A program made the translations under genes and the position numbers. Source: JBMDXB01 sp048594975 (GTDB lineage: Bacteria > Acidobacteriota > Vicinamibacteria > Vicinamibacterales > 2-12-FULL-66-21). From it: a DNA stretch of 64,000 bases. Shown here piece by piece: positions 1 through 11,340 of this stretch. The notes under the pieces are model-generated. The model was not told where the DNA came from. It did no database searches and was given only the letters and a program-made list of their open reading frames with translations. The DNA lies in assembly GCA_048594975.1 (NCBI GenBank), contig JBMDXQ010000090.1, positions 1 to 64,000 of the forward strand. Reading direction: 5' to 3'. Every line of letters begins with the position of its first letter. The stretch's first letter is position 1.

Positions 1-2
1 CG

Positions 3-607
3 GGCGTGGCGGCCGGCACCGTCTACCTCTACTTCCGCAGCAAGGACGACCTCCTCGTTTCCATCTTCGAGCGCACGATGAACGAGGCGATCGCCGAGGG
101 ACGGTCGTGCATCGCCCGTCTCGCCGATCCGATCGAGCGGCTGCGTGCGGTCGCCCGCGTGCACCTCGAGCGTCTCGGCCGCGACCGGCCGCTGGCGGTC
201 GTGTTCCAGGTCGAGCTGCGCCAGTCGACGAAGTTCATGGAGCGGTTCTCGTCCACGCAGCTCCGCGAGTACCTCGGCATCATCCGCGACGTCATCGCCG
301 ACGGCCAGGCGCGCCGCGTGTTCCGCCGCCAGGTGAACCCGACGCTCGCGGCCAAGATCTTCTTCGGTGCGCTCGACGAGATGGCGACCAACTGGATCCT
401 CAGCCGCCGGAAGTACGCGCTGGCAGCGGAGGCAGACGCGATCGTCGATCTGTTCGTGGGAGGGTGCGGGCCGGCTGACGCGGCGGACCGAGTGTTCGAC
501 GCTGATCGCCGTCCGCCGAGCGATGCGAGGCGGCAAGGCCAAAGGCCGCCCGCGAGCGAAGCGAGCGTCCAGCGCGCGGGGGTGGGCCGCGCGCGCCCTG
601 AGAAACG

Positions 608-611
<4 letters not shown>
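3..611 (+). CDS. TetR/AcrR-family transcriptional regulator (5' end outside window)
   Basis: The window opens inside this gene. The first residues (AAGTVYLYFRSKDDLL) are the end of a TetR helix-turn-helix, in which GTVYLYF is the usual recognition-helix pattern. The next ~130 residues are an all-helical ligand-binding domain. The last ~35 residues are low-complexity (Arg/Pro/Ala) and are encoded by a GC-rich element that recurs elsewhere in the window, so the ancestral C-terminus probably lay near residue 160. The stop overlaps the start of the next gene (ATGA), so the two are translationally coupled. By position it probably represses the downstream beta-oxidation genes in response to an acyl-CoA, as FadR-like TetR proteins do; the ligand is inference. 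Confidence 0.85.
510..602 (+). repeat. GC-rich two-part intergenic element, copy 1 (upstream of fadN)
   Basis: The segment has a GGCGGC...GCCGCC hairpin, then GCGAGCGAAGCGAGCGT, then a second hairpin (GCGCGCGG / CCGCGCGC) ending a few bases before the fadN ATG. The same order recurs before fadE (about 6092-6166) and, on the minus strand, before the aldolase gene (about 58018-58066). This copy is translated as the tail of the TetR protein. Confidence 0.6.
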
Positions 612-2920
<2,309 letters not shown>

Positions 2921-2972
2921 CGGCAGCCACTTCGACTTCCAAGGCCAGACTGCCAACCGCCACGAGCGTCCA

Positions 2973-3848
2973 ATGCCCAACGAGCGACGCCAAAAGCACT
3001 CGGCGCGAAAGGTGAGCACGGGTATTTCGGCAGTCAGCGACCTCCAGGCTGGTCGTTGGGAGTTGACGAGGATCTTCGACCGCGGCGAAGGCGCCCCGAT
3101 CGTTGTCATTCCCGGCGTGCAAGGCCGTTGGGAATGGATGCGTCCGGCGCTCGAAGAACTGTCGAGGCGGTGCCGCACGATCTCGTATTCGCTGTGCGGC
3201 GACTTCGGATCGGGGCGGCGCCTGGATCCGGCGCTCGGGTTCGAGGACTACCTGCGCCAGCTCGATGACGTGCTGGACGGCGCCGGCCTCGCACGCGCGG
3301 CGCTGTGCGGCGTGTCGTACGGGGGCCTCGTGGCGCTGCGCTACGCCGCGACACGGCCGGAACGGACGGCCGCGCTCGTGATCGCGTCCTCGCCGGCACC
3401 GGGCTGGGTGCCGACGGCACAGCAGCGCCGCTGGGTATCGCGGCCATGGCGCTCGCTGCCGGAGTTCGTCGCGACCTCGCCCGGTCGCCTGCTGCCGGAA
3501 ATCGCCGCGGCGCTGCCCGGGGTGCGGCGCCGTGCGGGGTTCAGCATCCGGCATGCGTTGCGCGTTGCGGCCGCGCCGATGAAGCCGCATCTCATGGCCT
3601 CGCGGATCACGTGGCACCAGCAGATGGACTTCCGTCCCGATTGCGCACGGGTCGCCGCGCCCACCCTCGTCGTGACCGGAGAGGAAGGACTCGATCGTGT
3701 GGTCCCCGTCGCCGTCACGCGATCGTATGGATCACTCGTTCGCGGCGCGCGGTGTGTGACGATCGAGAGAACCGGGCACATCGGCCTACTCACGAGGCCC
3801 GCGTACTGGGCAGCGGTGGTGGCTGAGTTCGTAATCGCGCAGGCGTAG
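2973..3848 (+). CDS. alpha/beta-fold hydrolase
   Basis: A protein of about 290 residues with the alpha/beta-hydrolase pattern: strand IVVIPGVQG near residue 45, nucleophile elbow GVSYGG near 112, acid-loop region TLVVTGEEGLDRVVP near 233 and final His in RTGHIGLLTRP near 270. The substrate cannot be read from the sequence; esterase, lipase or thioesterase activity is possible. It lies between fadN and fadA in the same direction, so a role in handling acyl esters is plausible. The N-terminus is uncertain: ATG 2973 gives a basic, unconserved-looking extension and GTG 3012 is an alternative. Confidence 0.8.
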   Translation: MPNERRQKHSARKVSTGISAVSDLQAGRWELTRIFDRGEGAPIVVIPGVQGRWEWMRPALEELSRRCRTISYSLCGDFGSGRRLDPALGFEDYLRQLDDVLDGAGLARAALCGVSYGGLVALRYAATRPERTAALVIASSPAPGWVPTAQQRRWVSRPWRSLPEFVATSPGRLLPEIAAALPGVRRRAGFSIRHALRVAAAPMKPHLMASRITWHQQMDFRPDCARVAAPTLVVTGEEGLDRVVPVAVTRSYGSLVRGARCVTIERTGHIGLLTRPAYWAAVVAEFVIAQA

Positions 3849-3931
3849 GGAGTCAGGCAGCAAGGCGGCGGTGAAGGGGTAAGGGGTAGAGGCGCAGGCG
3901 TGTTCGGCGACGGTGAGGATTGGTGTGCGTG

Positions 3932-4576
3932 ATGCCGACTGTGGATGACCTGGTCGGGCCGGCAGGGGCGCTGGAGGCGATCCTGGATACCCCGCGCGAC
4001 GGAATGCCGCTGCGCGCGGCGGTGGTCTTCGCGCATCCGCACCCGCAGTTCGGCGGGACAATGCACACGAAGGCGGTCTACCAGGGAGCGAAGGGCCTCG
4101 CCCGGATCGGATGCGCGGTGCTGCGCTTCAACTTCCGCGGCGTGGGCACGAGCGCAGGGGAGTTCGATCGCGGCCCGGGCGAGCTGCGCGACTTCCTTGC
4201 CGCACTCGACTATATGGCCGCGACATACGCGGGCGCGCGCCTGTGGGCGGCGGGGTTCTCGTTCGGCGCGTGGGTGGCAATGGAGGTCGGCGCCTCCGAC
4301 GACCGCGTGTCGGCCCTCATCGGCATTGCGCCGCCGGTGGCGACCTCGGTGTCGGGAATGAACTACGACTTTCCCAACACGCTGGCCAGCACCAAGCCGA
4401 AGTTCTTCGTCCAGGGCGAGGCCGACGAGGTGTGTCCGCTCGAGGGGATGTGGCAGTTCTACGGCCGCCTGCAGGAGCCGAAGGAGCTGGTCGTGATCGA
4501 CGCCGCCGACCACCTGTTCGACGGAAAGACCACGGAAGTGGGAGAGGCGCTGGAGGACTTGCTGGGGGATTCCTGA
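3932..4576 (+). CDS. alpha/beta hydrolase (COG2945-like)
   Basis: A 214-residue hydrolase with strand VVFAHPHPQFGGTMHTK, then RFNFRGVGTSAGEFD, then nucleophile elbow AAGFSFGAWVA, and an acid and histidine in GEADEVCPLEG and DAADHLFDG. HPHP.FGGTM.NK followed by FNFRGVG.S.G matches the small COG2945 alpha/beta hydrolases. The reaction is unknown. The ATG at 3932 is preferred to an in-frame TTG at 3920. It follows the previous hydrolase by 83 nt in the beta-oxidation unit. Confidence 0.83.
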   Translation: MPTVDDLVGPAGALEAILDTPRDGMPLRAAVVFAHPHPQFGGTMHTKAVYQGAKGLARIGCAVLRFNFRGVGTSAGEFDRGPGELRDFLAALDYMAATYAGARLWAAGFSFGAWVAMEVGASDDRVSALIGIAPPVATSVSGMNYDFPNTLASTKPKFFVQGEADEVCPLEGMWQFYGRLQEPKELVVIDAADHLFDGKTTEVGEALEDLLGDS

Positions 4577-4724
4577 AGGCAGCTCGTCACGAGGTGCCGG
4601 TGGCTGCGTGGACTTCGCGCCCTCGTCCTCTTCGTGATGCGTCAGCACATCGTCGACCCGTTGCGCGAGTGGCACGGCGGCAGTCATGGAGACGTCAAGC
4701 ACGAAGTCGGCGAGACTGGAATCT

Positions 4725-5906
4725 ATGAACGAAGCAGTCATTGTCTCCGCGGTCAGGACGCCTGTCGGCAAGGCGCCGAACGGCGCGCTGCGCTACACGC
4801 GTCCCGATGATATGGCGGCCGTCGTCATCGCCGAGGCGTGGAAACGCACGCCGGGGCTCGACCCGTCCGACGTCGACGACGTCATCCTGGGATGCGCGAT
4901 GCCCGAGGCCGAGCAGGGCCTGAACGTCGCGCGCATCGCGAGCCTGCGCGCCGGCATCCCGGTGACGGCGTCGGCTGCGACGGTCAATCGCTTCTGCTCG
5001 TCCGGCCTGCAGGCGATCGCGTTCGGCGCCGAGCGCATCATGGCGGGCACGGCAACGGTGGTGGTCGCCGGCGGCACCGAGTCGATGAGCCTCGTGCCGA
5101 TGGGCGGCAACAAGATCTCGCCGAACCCCGCGCTCGTCGACGGCCACCCCGACGTGTACCTGAGTACCGGCCTGGTCGCGGAGAACCACGCGCGCGAAAG
5201 CGCGATCTCGCGCGAGGAGCAGGACGCGTTCGCGCTGCGCAGCCATCAGCGCGCGGTCGCGGCCATCGATGGCGGCCACTTCGCCGAGGAGATCGTGCCG
5301 GTGAACACGGGCTCGCGTACCGCCTTCGACACGCCGGGGCCGGAGAACACGTCGGCGGGGACGCTCGCGGTGGACGAGGGCCCGCGGCGCGATACCTCGC
5401 TCGACGCGCTCGCGAAGCTCAAACCGGCGTTCCAGGTCAACGGCACGGTGACGGCCGGCAACTCGTCGCAGACGAGCGACGGCGCGTCGGCCGTGATCGT
5501 CATGGCCGCCTCGCGCGCCAGGGAGCTCGGCATCCAGCCGATGGCGCGCTTCGTGACGTTCGCCACCGCCGGCGTGGAGCCGGAACGTTTCGGCATCGGC
5601 CCCGTCCCGGCAATCCGCAAGGCGTTGAAGCAGTCCGGCCTCACGCTCGAGCAGATCGACCTCGTCGAGCTGAACGAGGCATTCGCCGCCCAGGTGCTCG
5701 CCTGCCTGCGCGAGCTGCCGATCGATCCGGAGCGGCTGAACGTGAACGGCGGCGCGATCGCTCTCGGCCATCCGCTCGGCTGCACCGGCGCGAAGCTGAC
5801 GACGACGCTGCTGTACGAGATGAAGCGCCGGCAGGCGCGGTATGGCCTCGTGACGATGTGCGTCGGCGGCGGGATGGGCGCGGCCGCAATATTCGAGCGC
5901 CTGTGA
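4725..5906 (+). CDS. fadA: acetyl-CoA C-acyltransferase (thiolase)
   Basis: This 393-residue thiolase catalyses thiolytic cleavage of 3-ketoacyl-CoA, the last step of beta-oxidation. It begins with the usual MNEAVIVSAVRTPVGK, has nucleophilic Cys91 in NRFCSSGLQA, His349 in GGAIALGHPLGCTG and the second catalytic Cys379 in MCVGGGMGAA. All three catalytic residues are present and the length is typical. An upstream in-frame ATG at 4686 adds 13 unconserved residues; I prefer 4725 on homology. It is co-oriented with fadN and fadE. A diverged copy of its last 16 codons lies downstream at 6021-6071. Confidence 0.94.
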   Translation: MNEAVIVSAVRTPVGKAPNGALRYTRPDDMAAVVIAEAWKRTPGLDPSDVDDVILGCAMPEAEQGLNVARIASLRAGIPVTASAATVNRFCSSGLQAIAFGAERIMAGTATVVVAGGTESMSLVPMGGNKISPNPALVDGHPDVYLSTGLVAENHARESAISREEQDAFALRSHQRAVAAIDGGHFAEEIVPVNTGSRTAFDTPGPENTSAGTLAVDEGPRRDTSLDALAKLKPAFQVNGTVTAGNSSQTSDGASAVIVMAASRARELGIQPMARFVTFATAGVEPERFGIGPVPAIRKALKQSGLTLEQIDLVELNEAFAAQVLACLRELPIDPERLNVNGGAIALGHPLGCTGAKLTTTLLYEMKRRQARYGLVTMCVGGGMGAAAIFERL

Positions 5907-6020
5907 GGCGCCGACGCACATCGTCACGATGCGAGAGACGTTCACAGCGCCGGCGGCCCGCGCCGAGCGCGGATGCCCGAGGCGCGAGCGAGCGGGGTGG
6001 GGCCCGGCGAGCGCCGAGAG

Positions 6021-6071
6021 ATGTGCGTGGGCGGCGGCATGGGTGCCGCAGGGATTTTCGAGCGTCTGTAA
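6021..6071 (+). pseudogene. remnant of a second thiolase 3' end
   Basis: These 17 codons read MCVGGGMGAAGIFERL then stop, almost the same peptide as the C-terminus of the intact thiolase 165 bp upstream (MCVGGGMGAAAIFERL). Several third positions differ and the stop is TAA rather than TGA, so this is a diverged paralogue remnant and not a recent copy. No upstream thiolase sequence is present in this frame. A tandem duplicate reduced by deletion is the simplest explanation. Confidence 0.65.
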
Positions 6072-6091
6072 GGGATACGAGACCGCCGAGC

Positions 6092-6166
6092 GCAGCGAGG
6101 CGGCAAGCCCGAAGGGCGCCCGCGAGCGAGGCGAGCGTACAGCGCGTGGGGGTGGGGCCCCACGCG
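6092..6166 (+). repeat. GC-rich two-part intergenic element, copy 2 (upstream of fadE)
   Basis: The order is the same as copy 1: GAGGCGGCAAG-type hairpin, GCGAGCGAGGCGAGCGT, then a perfect 10-bp hairpin GCGCGTGGGG / CCCCACGCGC with a 6-nt loop, ending about 20 nt before the fadE start. It would lie in the 5' untranslated region of fadE. Confidence 0.6.
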
Positions 6167-6183
6167 CATCAAGGAAAGCAGAC

Positions 6184-7923
6184 ATGGCGTCAATCACCGA
6201 AACAGCAGTGAAGGGCGGCTCCTGGCTGATCGAGACCGTCGACGCGATCTTCACGCGCGAGCAGCTCACCGCCGAGCATCGGCTCATCGATCAGACCGCC
6301 GACGAGTTCATGACCGGCGAGGTGATGCCCTCGCTCGAGAGGCTCGAGCAGAAGGACTGGGCGCTGGCGCGGGCGCTCGTGAAGCGATGCGGCGAGCTCG
6401 GCCTGCTCGGCACCGACGTGCCCGAGGCCTACGGCGGCGTCGGCCTCGACAAGATCTCGGCGACCATCGTGGGCGAGGCGGTCGGCCGCAGCGCGTCGTT
6501 CGCCACGACGTTCGGCGCGCAGACGGGCCTGGCGATAACGCCGCTCATCTGCTTCGGCACCGAGGAGCAGAAGCGCAGGTACCTCCCCGGCCTGGTCTCG
6601 GGCGAGATCATCGGCGCCTACGCGCTGAGCGAATCCGGATCGGGATCGGACGCGCTCGCGGCGCGCGCCCGTGCGGTGCGGCATCCCGACGGCAGCTTCT
6701 CGCTGACCGGCGAGAAGATGTGGATCAGCAACGGCGGCTTCGCCGACCTGTTCGTCGTGTTTGCCAAGGTGGACGGCACCGCGTTCACCGCGTTCCTCGT
6801 CGAGCGCGGTTTCCCCGGCGTGGCCAGCGGCAACGAGGAGCACAAGATGGGCCTGTTCGGCTCCTCGACGACGCCTCTCCTGCTGCAGGAGGCGAAGGTG
6901 CCGGCGGGAAACGTGCTCGGCGAGGTCGGCAAGGGCCACAAGGTGGCGTTCAACGTCCTCAACTACGGCCGCTTCAAGCTCGCGGCGATGTGCAGCGGCG
7001 GGGCGCGCGCCGTCATCGGCGACGCGGCGCGCTACGCACTGCAGCGGCACCAGTTCGGACAGCCGATCGCGAGCTTCGGCGCCATCCGCCAGAAGCTTGC
7101 CGAGATGACCCTCCGCGAGTACGCCGTCGAGGCGATGCTCTATCGCACCGCCGGCCTGATCGACGCGGCGCTGCAGGGCAGCCACGAAGGCGCGGCCGTG
7201 CTGGCGGCCCTCGAGGAGTACGCGATCGAGGCCTCGATCCTGAAGGTCGCGGGCAGCGAGATGATCGACCTCGTCGTGGACGAGAACGTGCAGATACACG
7301 GCGGGAACGGGTTCGTGCGCGACTACGCGGCCGAACGCTACTATCGCGACGCCCGGGTGAACCGGATCTTCGAGGGGACCAACGAGATCAACCGGCTGCT
7401 GATCCCGGGCATGCTCGTGCGGCGCGCGGTGAAGGGAGGCCTTGCGCTCATCCCTGCGGCGCGGAAGCTGCAGGAGGAGCTGCTGACGCCGTCGATGCCG
7501 GAGCCGATCGGGGACGGCGCGCGGGAGGCGGAACACCGCGCGATCGGGGCCATGAAGAAGGTCGCCCTCATGCTCCTCGGCACCGCGATGCAGACCTACG
7601 GCGAGAAGCTCGCGGACGAGCAGGAGGTGCTCACCGCCATCGCCGACGTCGTCATCGACGTGTTCGCGGCGGAGAGCGTGCTGCTGCGCTCGGCCGGCGG
7701 CGCCGCGCTCCACCAGGACGCGGCGCGGATCTATATAAATGATGCGGCCGGCAGGGTCGAGCTCGGCGCCCGATCCGCGCTCGCGGCGATGGCCGACGGC
7801 GATACGCTGCGGACTCTCCTCGCGGCGCTGCGGCGACTGATGAAGGTGCTGCCGGTCAACACGGTCTCGCTCCGGCGGAAGGTGGCGGAGGCGGTACTCG
7901 ATCGGAAGGGATATCCTTTCTGA
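6184..7923 (+). CDS. fadE: acyl-CoA dehydrogenase (FadE-type)
   Basis: A 579-residue flavoprotein catalysing the first, FAD-dependent oxidation of acyl-CoA. The N- and middle-domain motifs ALSESGSGSD and KMWISNGGFADLFVV bind FAD and substrate, the flavin/subunit motif is QIHGGNGFVRDY, and the catalytic Glu lies in RIFEGTNEINR near residue 397. A C-terminal helical extension of about 150 residues follows, as in Bacillus FadE (about 590 residues) and very-long-chain enzymes. The ATG at 6184 follows ATCAAGGAAAGCAGAC, with AAGGA as ribosome-binding site. Last gene of the beta-oxidation unit. Confidence 0.93.
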   Translation: MASITETAVKGGSWLIETVDAIFTREQLTAEHRLIDQTADEFMTGEVMPSLERLEQKDWALARALVKRCGELGLLGTDVPEAYGGVGLDKISATIVGEAVGRSASFATTFGAQTGLAITPLICFGTEEQKRRYLPGLVSGEIIGAYALSESGSGSDALAARARAVRHPDGSFSLTGEKMWISNGGFADLFVVFAKVDGTAFTAFLVERGFPGVASGNEEHKMGLFGSSTTPLLLQEAKVPAGNVLGEVGKGHKVAFNVLNYGRFKLAAMCSGGARAVIGDAARYALQRHQFGQPIASFGAIRQKLAEMTLREYAVEAMLYRTAGLIDAALQGSHEGAAVLAALEEYAIEASILKVAGSEMIDLVVDENVQIHGGNGFVRDYAAERYYRDARVNRIFEGTNEINRLLIPGMLVRRAVKGGLALIPAARKLQEELLTPSMPEPIGDGAREAEHRAIGAMKKVALMLLGTAMQTYGEKLADEQEVLTAIADVVIDVFAAESVLLRSAGGAALHQDAARIYINDAAGRVELGARSALAAMADGDTLRTLLAALRRLMKVLPVNTVSLRRKVAEAVLDRKGYPF

Positions 7924-7979
7924 GTGCCGCAGCCCGCAGGCGACGCCCGCCGCAGGGGCTGGCAGCCGGGAATCAGGCG

Positions 7980-8579
7980 GTGACGCGACTAGCGCATTCA
8001 TCAACCATCGCTGGCCTCCTGCTGGTCGCCGTGATCGGCGCGTGTACGACGGCGGAGGCGCCCTACGCGAACGAGATCGACGACTGGCGCGCGCGAAAGG
8101 ACGAGTTCATGCGCACCTCCGGCGAGTCGCCGATCCCGGCGGAGAAGCGGGCATCGTTTCCGCCGTTGAACTACTTCCCGGCCGACGAGGAGTACCGCGT
8201 CGCCGCGTCGCTGAAGGTCAACCGCGGCGACGAAGCGATCGAGATGGACACCTCCGACGGCAAGAAGCGGAGGATGCGTCGGATCGGCACGCTGCAGTTC
8301 ACGCTGAAGGGGCAGCCGCACACGCTCACCGCCTTCGTCGACGCGAGCGAGAGCGACATGCGGCGCCTGTTCGTGCCGTTCTCGGATCTGACCGCCGGGA
8401 CCGAGACCTATCCCGGCGGCCGCTATCTCGACCTCGATCGCACGGCGACGGGCGTCTACGACCTCGACTTCAACCGCGCGTACAACCCGTTCTGCTACTT
8501 CAATCCGAGCTACGTGTGCCCGGTGCCCCCAAAGGAGAACAGGCTCACCCTCCCGATTCGCGCCGGAGAGAAGCTGTGA
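7980..8579 (+). CDS. DUF1684 lipoprotein
   Basis: A 199-residue exported protein. The N-terminus is a lipoprotein signal ending in the lipobox VIGAC. The C-terminal half has the DUF1684 signature: YPGGRYLDLD, then DFNRAYNPFCYFNPSYVCPV, then a PP.ENRL motif close to the end. The function of the family is unknown. The start is GTG. It ends 46 bp before the phosphatase gene and is probably cotranscribed with it. Confidence 0.85.
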   Translation: MTRLAHSSTIAGLLLVAVIGACTTAEAPYANEIDDWRARKDEFMRTSGESPIPAEKRASFPPLNYFPADEEYRVAASLKVNRGDEAIEMDTSDGKKRRMRRIGTLQFTLKGQPHTLTAFVDASESDMRRLFVPFSDLTAGTETYPGGRYLDLDRTATGVYDLDFNRAYNPFCYFNPSYVCPVPPKENRLTLPIRAGEKL

Positions 8580-8625
8580 GGCGGCTCGACACCACGGGCG
8601 CCGAGCGCCGGGCGCCGAGCCCCGA

Positions 8626-9282
8626 ATGATCCGGGCCGTCGTCTTCGACTTCGACGGCGTGCTGGCCGATTCCGAGCCGCTGCACTTCCGCGCCTACCAG
8701 GAAACGCTCGTCGCCTTCGGGATGACGCTGACCGCCGAGGAGTACTACCAGCAGCTGCTCGGGTTCAACGACGAGGACTGCTTCCGGATCATGGCGAGCA
8801 ACCGCGGCCGAACGACAGACGAGGCGGAGGTCGCGGCGTTCGTCGAGCAGAAGGGCCGGGTCTTCGAGCGGATCATCCTGGAGCAGGACACGCTCTACCC
8901 CGGGGCAGCCGAGTGTGTCGAGCGCATGGCGGCGGCCTTCCCGCTGGGTATCGCGTCCGGCGCGTTCCGCCACGAGATCCTGCTCACCCTCGAGCGGGCC
9001 GGACTCGACCACCACTTCCGCTTCGTCGTCGGATCCGGCGACACCCCGCACAGCAAGCCGGCACCCGATCCGTACGTGCGTGCCGCCGAGCTGCACGGGC
9101 TGCCGCCCTCGGAATGCGTGGCGATCGAGGATTCCCGGTGGGGCCTCGAGTCGGCGCGCGCGGCCGGCCTGCGGACCGTCGGCATCACGCACACCTACCC
9201 GGCGGCGCAGCTCGGGGACCCGGAAATCGTCATCAACTCGCTGGCGGAGTTCACGCCGAAACTGGTGAGGTTGCTGGGCTGA
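8626..9282 (+). CDS. HAD-superfamily phosphatase (beta-phosphoglucomutase-like)
   Basis: A 218-residue HAD hydrolase of the CbbY/PGMB type. Motif I is FDFDGVLADSE (nucleophile Asp8, acid/base Asp10), motif II is GIASGAFRHEI, Lys lies in HSKPAPDPY and motif III is CVAIEDSRWGLESARAAG. A helical cap sits between motifs I and II. The substrate is a phosphorylated small metabolite that cannot be named from sequence. The start lies right after a short CGAGCGCCGGGCGCCGAG repeat tract. Confidence 0.87.
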   Translation: MIRAVVFDFDGVLADSEPLHFRAYQETLVAFGMTLTAEEYYQQLLGFNDEDCFRIMASNRGRTTDEAEVAAFVEQKGRVFERIILEQDTLYPGAAECVERMAAAFPLGIASGAFRHEILLTLERAGLDHHFRFVVGSGDTPHSKPAPDPYVRAAELHGLPPSECVAIEDSRWGLESARAAGLRTVGITHTYPAAQLGDPEIVINSLAEFTPKLVRLLG

Positions 9283-9328
9283 CGTCCCGAAGAGCTGCGC
9301 CACACGGGTGTGCTACCCTGAGATCACC

Positions 9329-10303
9329 GTGACAGTTCGCGAGGTTCCGAACCTGCAGGCGGCAGTCCGCCTTGTGGCCGACCTGCTCGGCGCCGAGGTG
9401 CAGGGAGGCGGCTGGCCCGCCTACCCCGGCGGCCCGGCGAACGCCGAGTCGACGGCCTTCGCGTGCCTGGCTCTCGCCAGCTCGCAGGCTGGAGACAGCG
9501 GGCGATCGGCGATGCGCGCTGCCGCCGAGCGCGGCTACGCGTGGCTGGCACGGCGGCAGGAGCCGGACGGCGGCTGGCCGCTCAGCGACCAGGTGCCTGG
9601 TTCGACCTGGACGACGGCGCCCGTCGTCCTGGCGTGCGCCGCAGTCGGGCGCGACGACGAGCGCGTGCGCCGCGGGACGGCGTGGCTGATCACGCGAAAA
9701 GGCAGCGGCTACAGTTTCGCCGGCAGGATCGTGCGCTGGCTGACGGGAGCAGAGGATCCGCGCCAGGTCAACGAGCTCGATATCAGCATCCCGGGCTGGC
9801 CCTGGGCGGACCAGACCGTCAGCTGGGTCGAGCCGACGGCGGTCGCCGTGCTCGCGCTGCGAGCGGCGCTGGCGCGCGGCGCGGTCGACGATCGCGACGC
9901 GGCCATGCGGCGAATCGGCGAGGCGGTTCGCCTGTTCGCCGATCGCCAGTCCCCGGGCGGCGGGTGGAACTACGGAAACCGGCGCGTCCTCGGTGAGGAC
10001 CTCGAGCCCTACCCGGACACGACCGGCTGGGCGCTGCTGGCGTTGCGCCCGGTGGGCCCCGAGGCGACGAAAGAATCGCTCGGGCGACTCGGATTCCTGG
10101 TGCGGCACACGCGGTCGCCGCTCGCGCGCGCCCTGGCGGTGCTGGCGCTGCGAGCGCACGGCGAGGAGGCGCGCGCGAGCACGGAGCTGCTGGCGGCGCA
10201 GTGCGCCGGCGTTTCCGCCGACACCCCTCCGCACGACACGCGGACGCGCGCCCTGTCCCTTCTCGCGCTGGCCGGGCCGGCGCTGCCCTTCGAGGTCGCA
10301 TGA
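9329..10303 (+). CDS. prenyltransferase/squalene-cyclase repeat protein
   Basis: A protein of about 324 residues made of alpha/alpha repeats of the terpene-cyclase and prenyltransferase kind. QW-like motifs are visible: LARRQEPDGGWPLS and FADRQSPGGGWNYG, with GGGWPAYPGG near the N-terminus. It is half the length of squalene-hopene cyclase (about 650 residues) and I see no DXDD catalytic motif, so it may be a repeat-only relative rather than an active cyclase. The GTG at 9329 is chosen because TACCCT (9314-9319, with TG before it) could be a -10 box 9 nt upstream; GTG 9308 is the alternative. It overlaps the next gene by 4 nt. Confidence 0.75.
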   Translation: MTVREVPNLQAAVRLVADLLGAEVQGGGWPAYPGGPANAESTAFACLALASSQAGDSGRSAMRAAAERGYAWLARRQEPDGGWPLSDQVPGSTWTTAPVVLACAAVGRDDERVRRGTAWLITRKGSGYSFAGRIVRWLTGAEDPRQVNELDISIPGWPWADQTVSWVEPTAVAVLALRAALARGAVDDRDAAMRRIGEAVRLFADRQSPGGGWNYGNRRVLGEDLEPYPDTTGWALLALRPVGPEATKESLGRLGFLVRHTRSPLARALAVLALRAHGEEARASTELLAAQCAGVSADTPPHDTRTRALSLLALAGPALPFEVA

Positions 10304-11298
10304 CATCCCGGCGCCGGTTCATCGGCGCGCTGGCGATCGGGCTCTCGGGGGGAGCAGCCGGCGGGGTCTACCTGCTGCGACGATCTCGCTGGGATCGGGA
10401 TGCGTACAGGAAGCCGGCGCGTTCGCAGGTCGCCGTCCTTCGCGCCCGCGCCTACGACGAGCGCCTCGACGACGTGGTGCGCCGCGGCATCGAGCTCTGC
10501 GCGCTGCCCGTCCGCGGCCGCCGCGTCGTGCTGAAGCCGAACATGGTCGAGTTCGATCCTGGCGGGGTCATCAACACCAGCCCGGCGCTGGTGGCCGCCG
10601 CTGCGCGCGTGTTCCGCTCGCTCGACGCGCGCGACGTGGTGGTTGCCGAGGGGCCCGGCCACCGCCGCGACAACGACTACCTGCTCGACGCCTCCGGCCT
10701 GCGGGCGGCGCTGGCCGACGTGGACGTCCGCTACGTCGACCTCAACACCGACGGCGTCCGCCGGATCCCCGCGCGCTCGCGCTTCACGCGCCTCGAGCAC
10801 CTCTGGCTGCCGGAGACGATCGCGTCCGCCGATCTTGTCGTCTCGATGCCGAAGTTGAAGACGCACCACTGGGCCGGCGTGACGCTCTCGATGAAGAACC
10901 TGTTCGGCGTCATGCCCGGCATGGTCTACGGCTGGCCGAAGAACGTGCTGCACCAGCAGGGCATCCCCGCCAGCATCGTCGACATCAACGCGTCGCTGCC
11001 GGCGGCGCGCTTCGCGATCGTCGACGGCATCGTCGGGATGGAAGGGAACGGCCCGATCCAGGGGACGGCGAAGCGGAGCGGCCTGGTCGCGTTCGGCACC
11101 GACTTCGTCGCCGTCGACGCCACGTGCGCGCGGCTGATGACCATCGAACCGGATCGGGTCGAATACCTCCGCAGTGCCGACGAGTTCCTCGGCAACCTCG
11201 CCGAGGAGCGGATCGAGATGCTCGGGGAACCGATCGACGGGCTGCGCCAGGACTACCAGCTGCTCGAGCGGTTCCGGCAGCTGAAGCCGTCAGCCTGA
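10300..11298 (+). CDS. DUF362 protein with Tat-like leader
   Basis: A 332-residue protein whose start (ATGA overlap) is coupled to the terpene-cyclase-like gene. The N-terminus SRRRFIGALAIGLSGGAAGG looks like a twin-arginine or basic signal segment. The body is DUF362: KPNMVEFDPGGVINTSPALV, VAEGPGHRRDN, VSMPKLKTHHWAGVTLSMKN and NLFGVMPGM. DUF362 proteins are often linked to Fe-S proteins, but the usual C-terminal ferredoxin cysteines are missing here. The function is unknown; tight coupling suggests that it acts with the upstream protein outside the cytoplasm. Confidence 0.85.
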   Translation: MTSRRRFIGALAIGLSGGAAGGVYLLRRSRWDRDAYRKPARSQVAVLRARAYDERLDDVVRRGIELCALPVRGRRVVLKPNMVEFDPGGVINTSPALVAAAARVFRSLDARDVVVAEGPGHRRDNDYLLDASGLRAALADVDVRYVDLNTDGVRRIPARSRFTRLEHLWLPETIASADLVVSMPKLKTHHWAGVTLSMKNLFGVMPGMVYGWPKNVLHQQGIPASIVDINASLPAARFAIVDGIVGMEGNGPIQGTAKRSGLVAFGTDFVAVDATCARLMTIEPDRVEYLRSADEFLGNLAEERIEMLGEPIDGLRQDYQLLERFRQLKPSA

Positions 11299-11340
11299 CA
11301 GCGGCCGTGATGCGCGCGCCCGTGCTGTCGCGCAGGCGAC

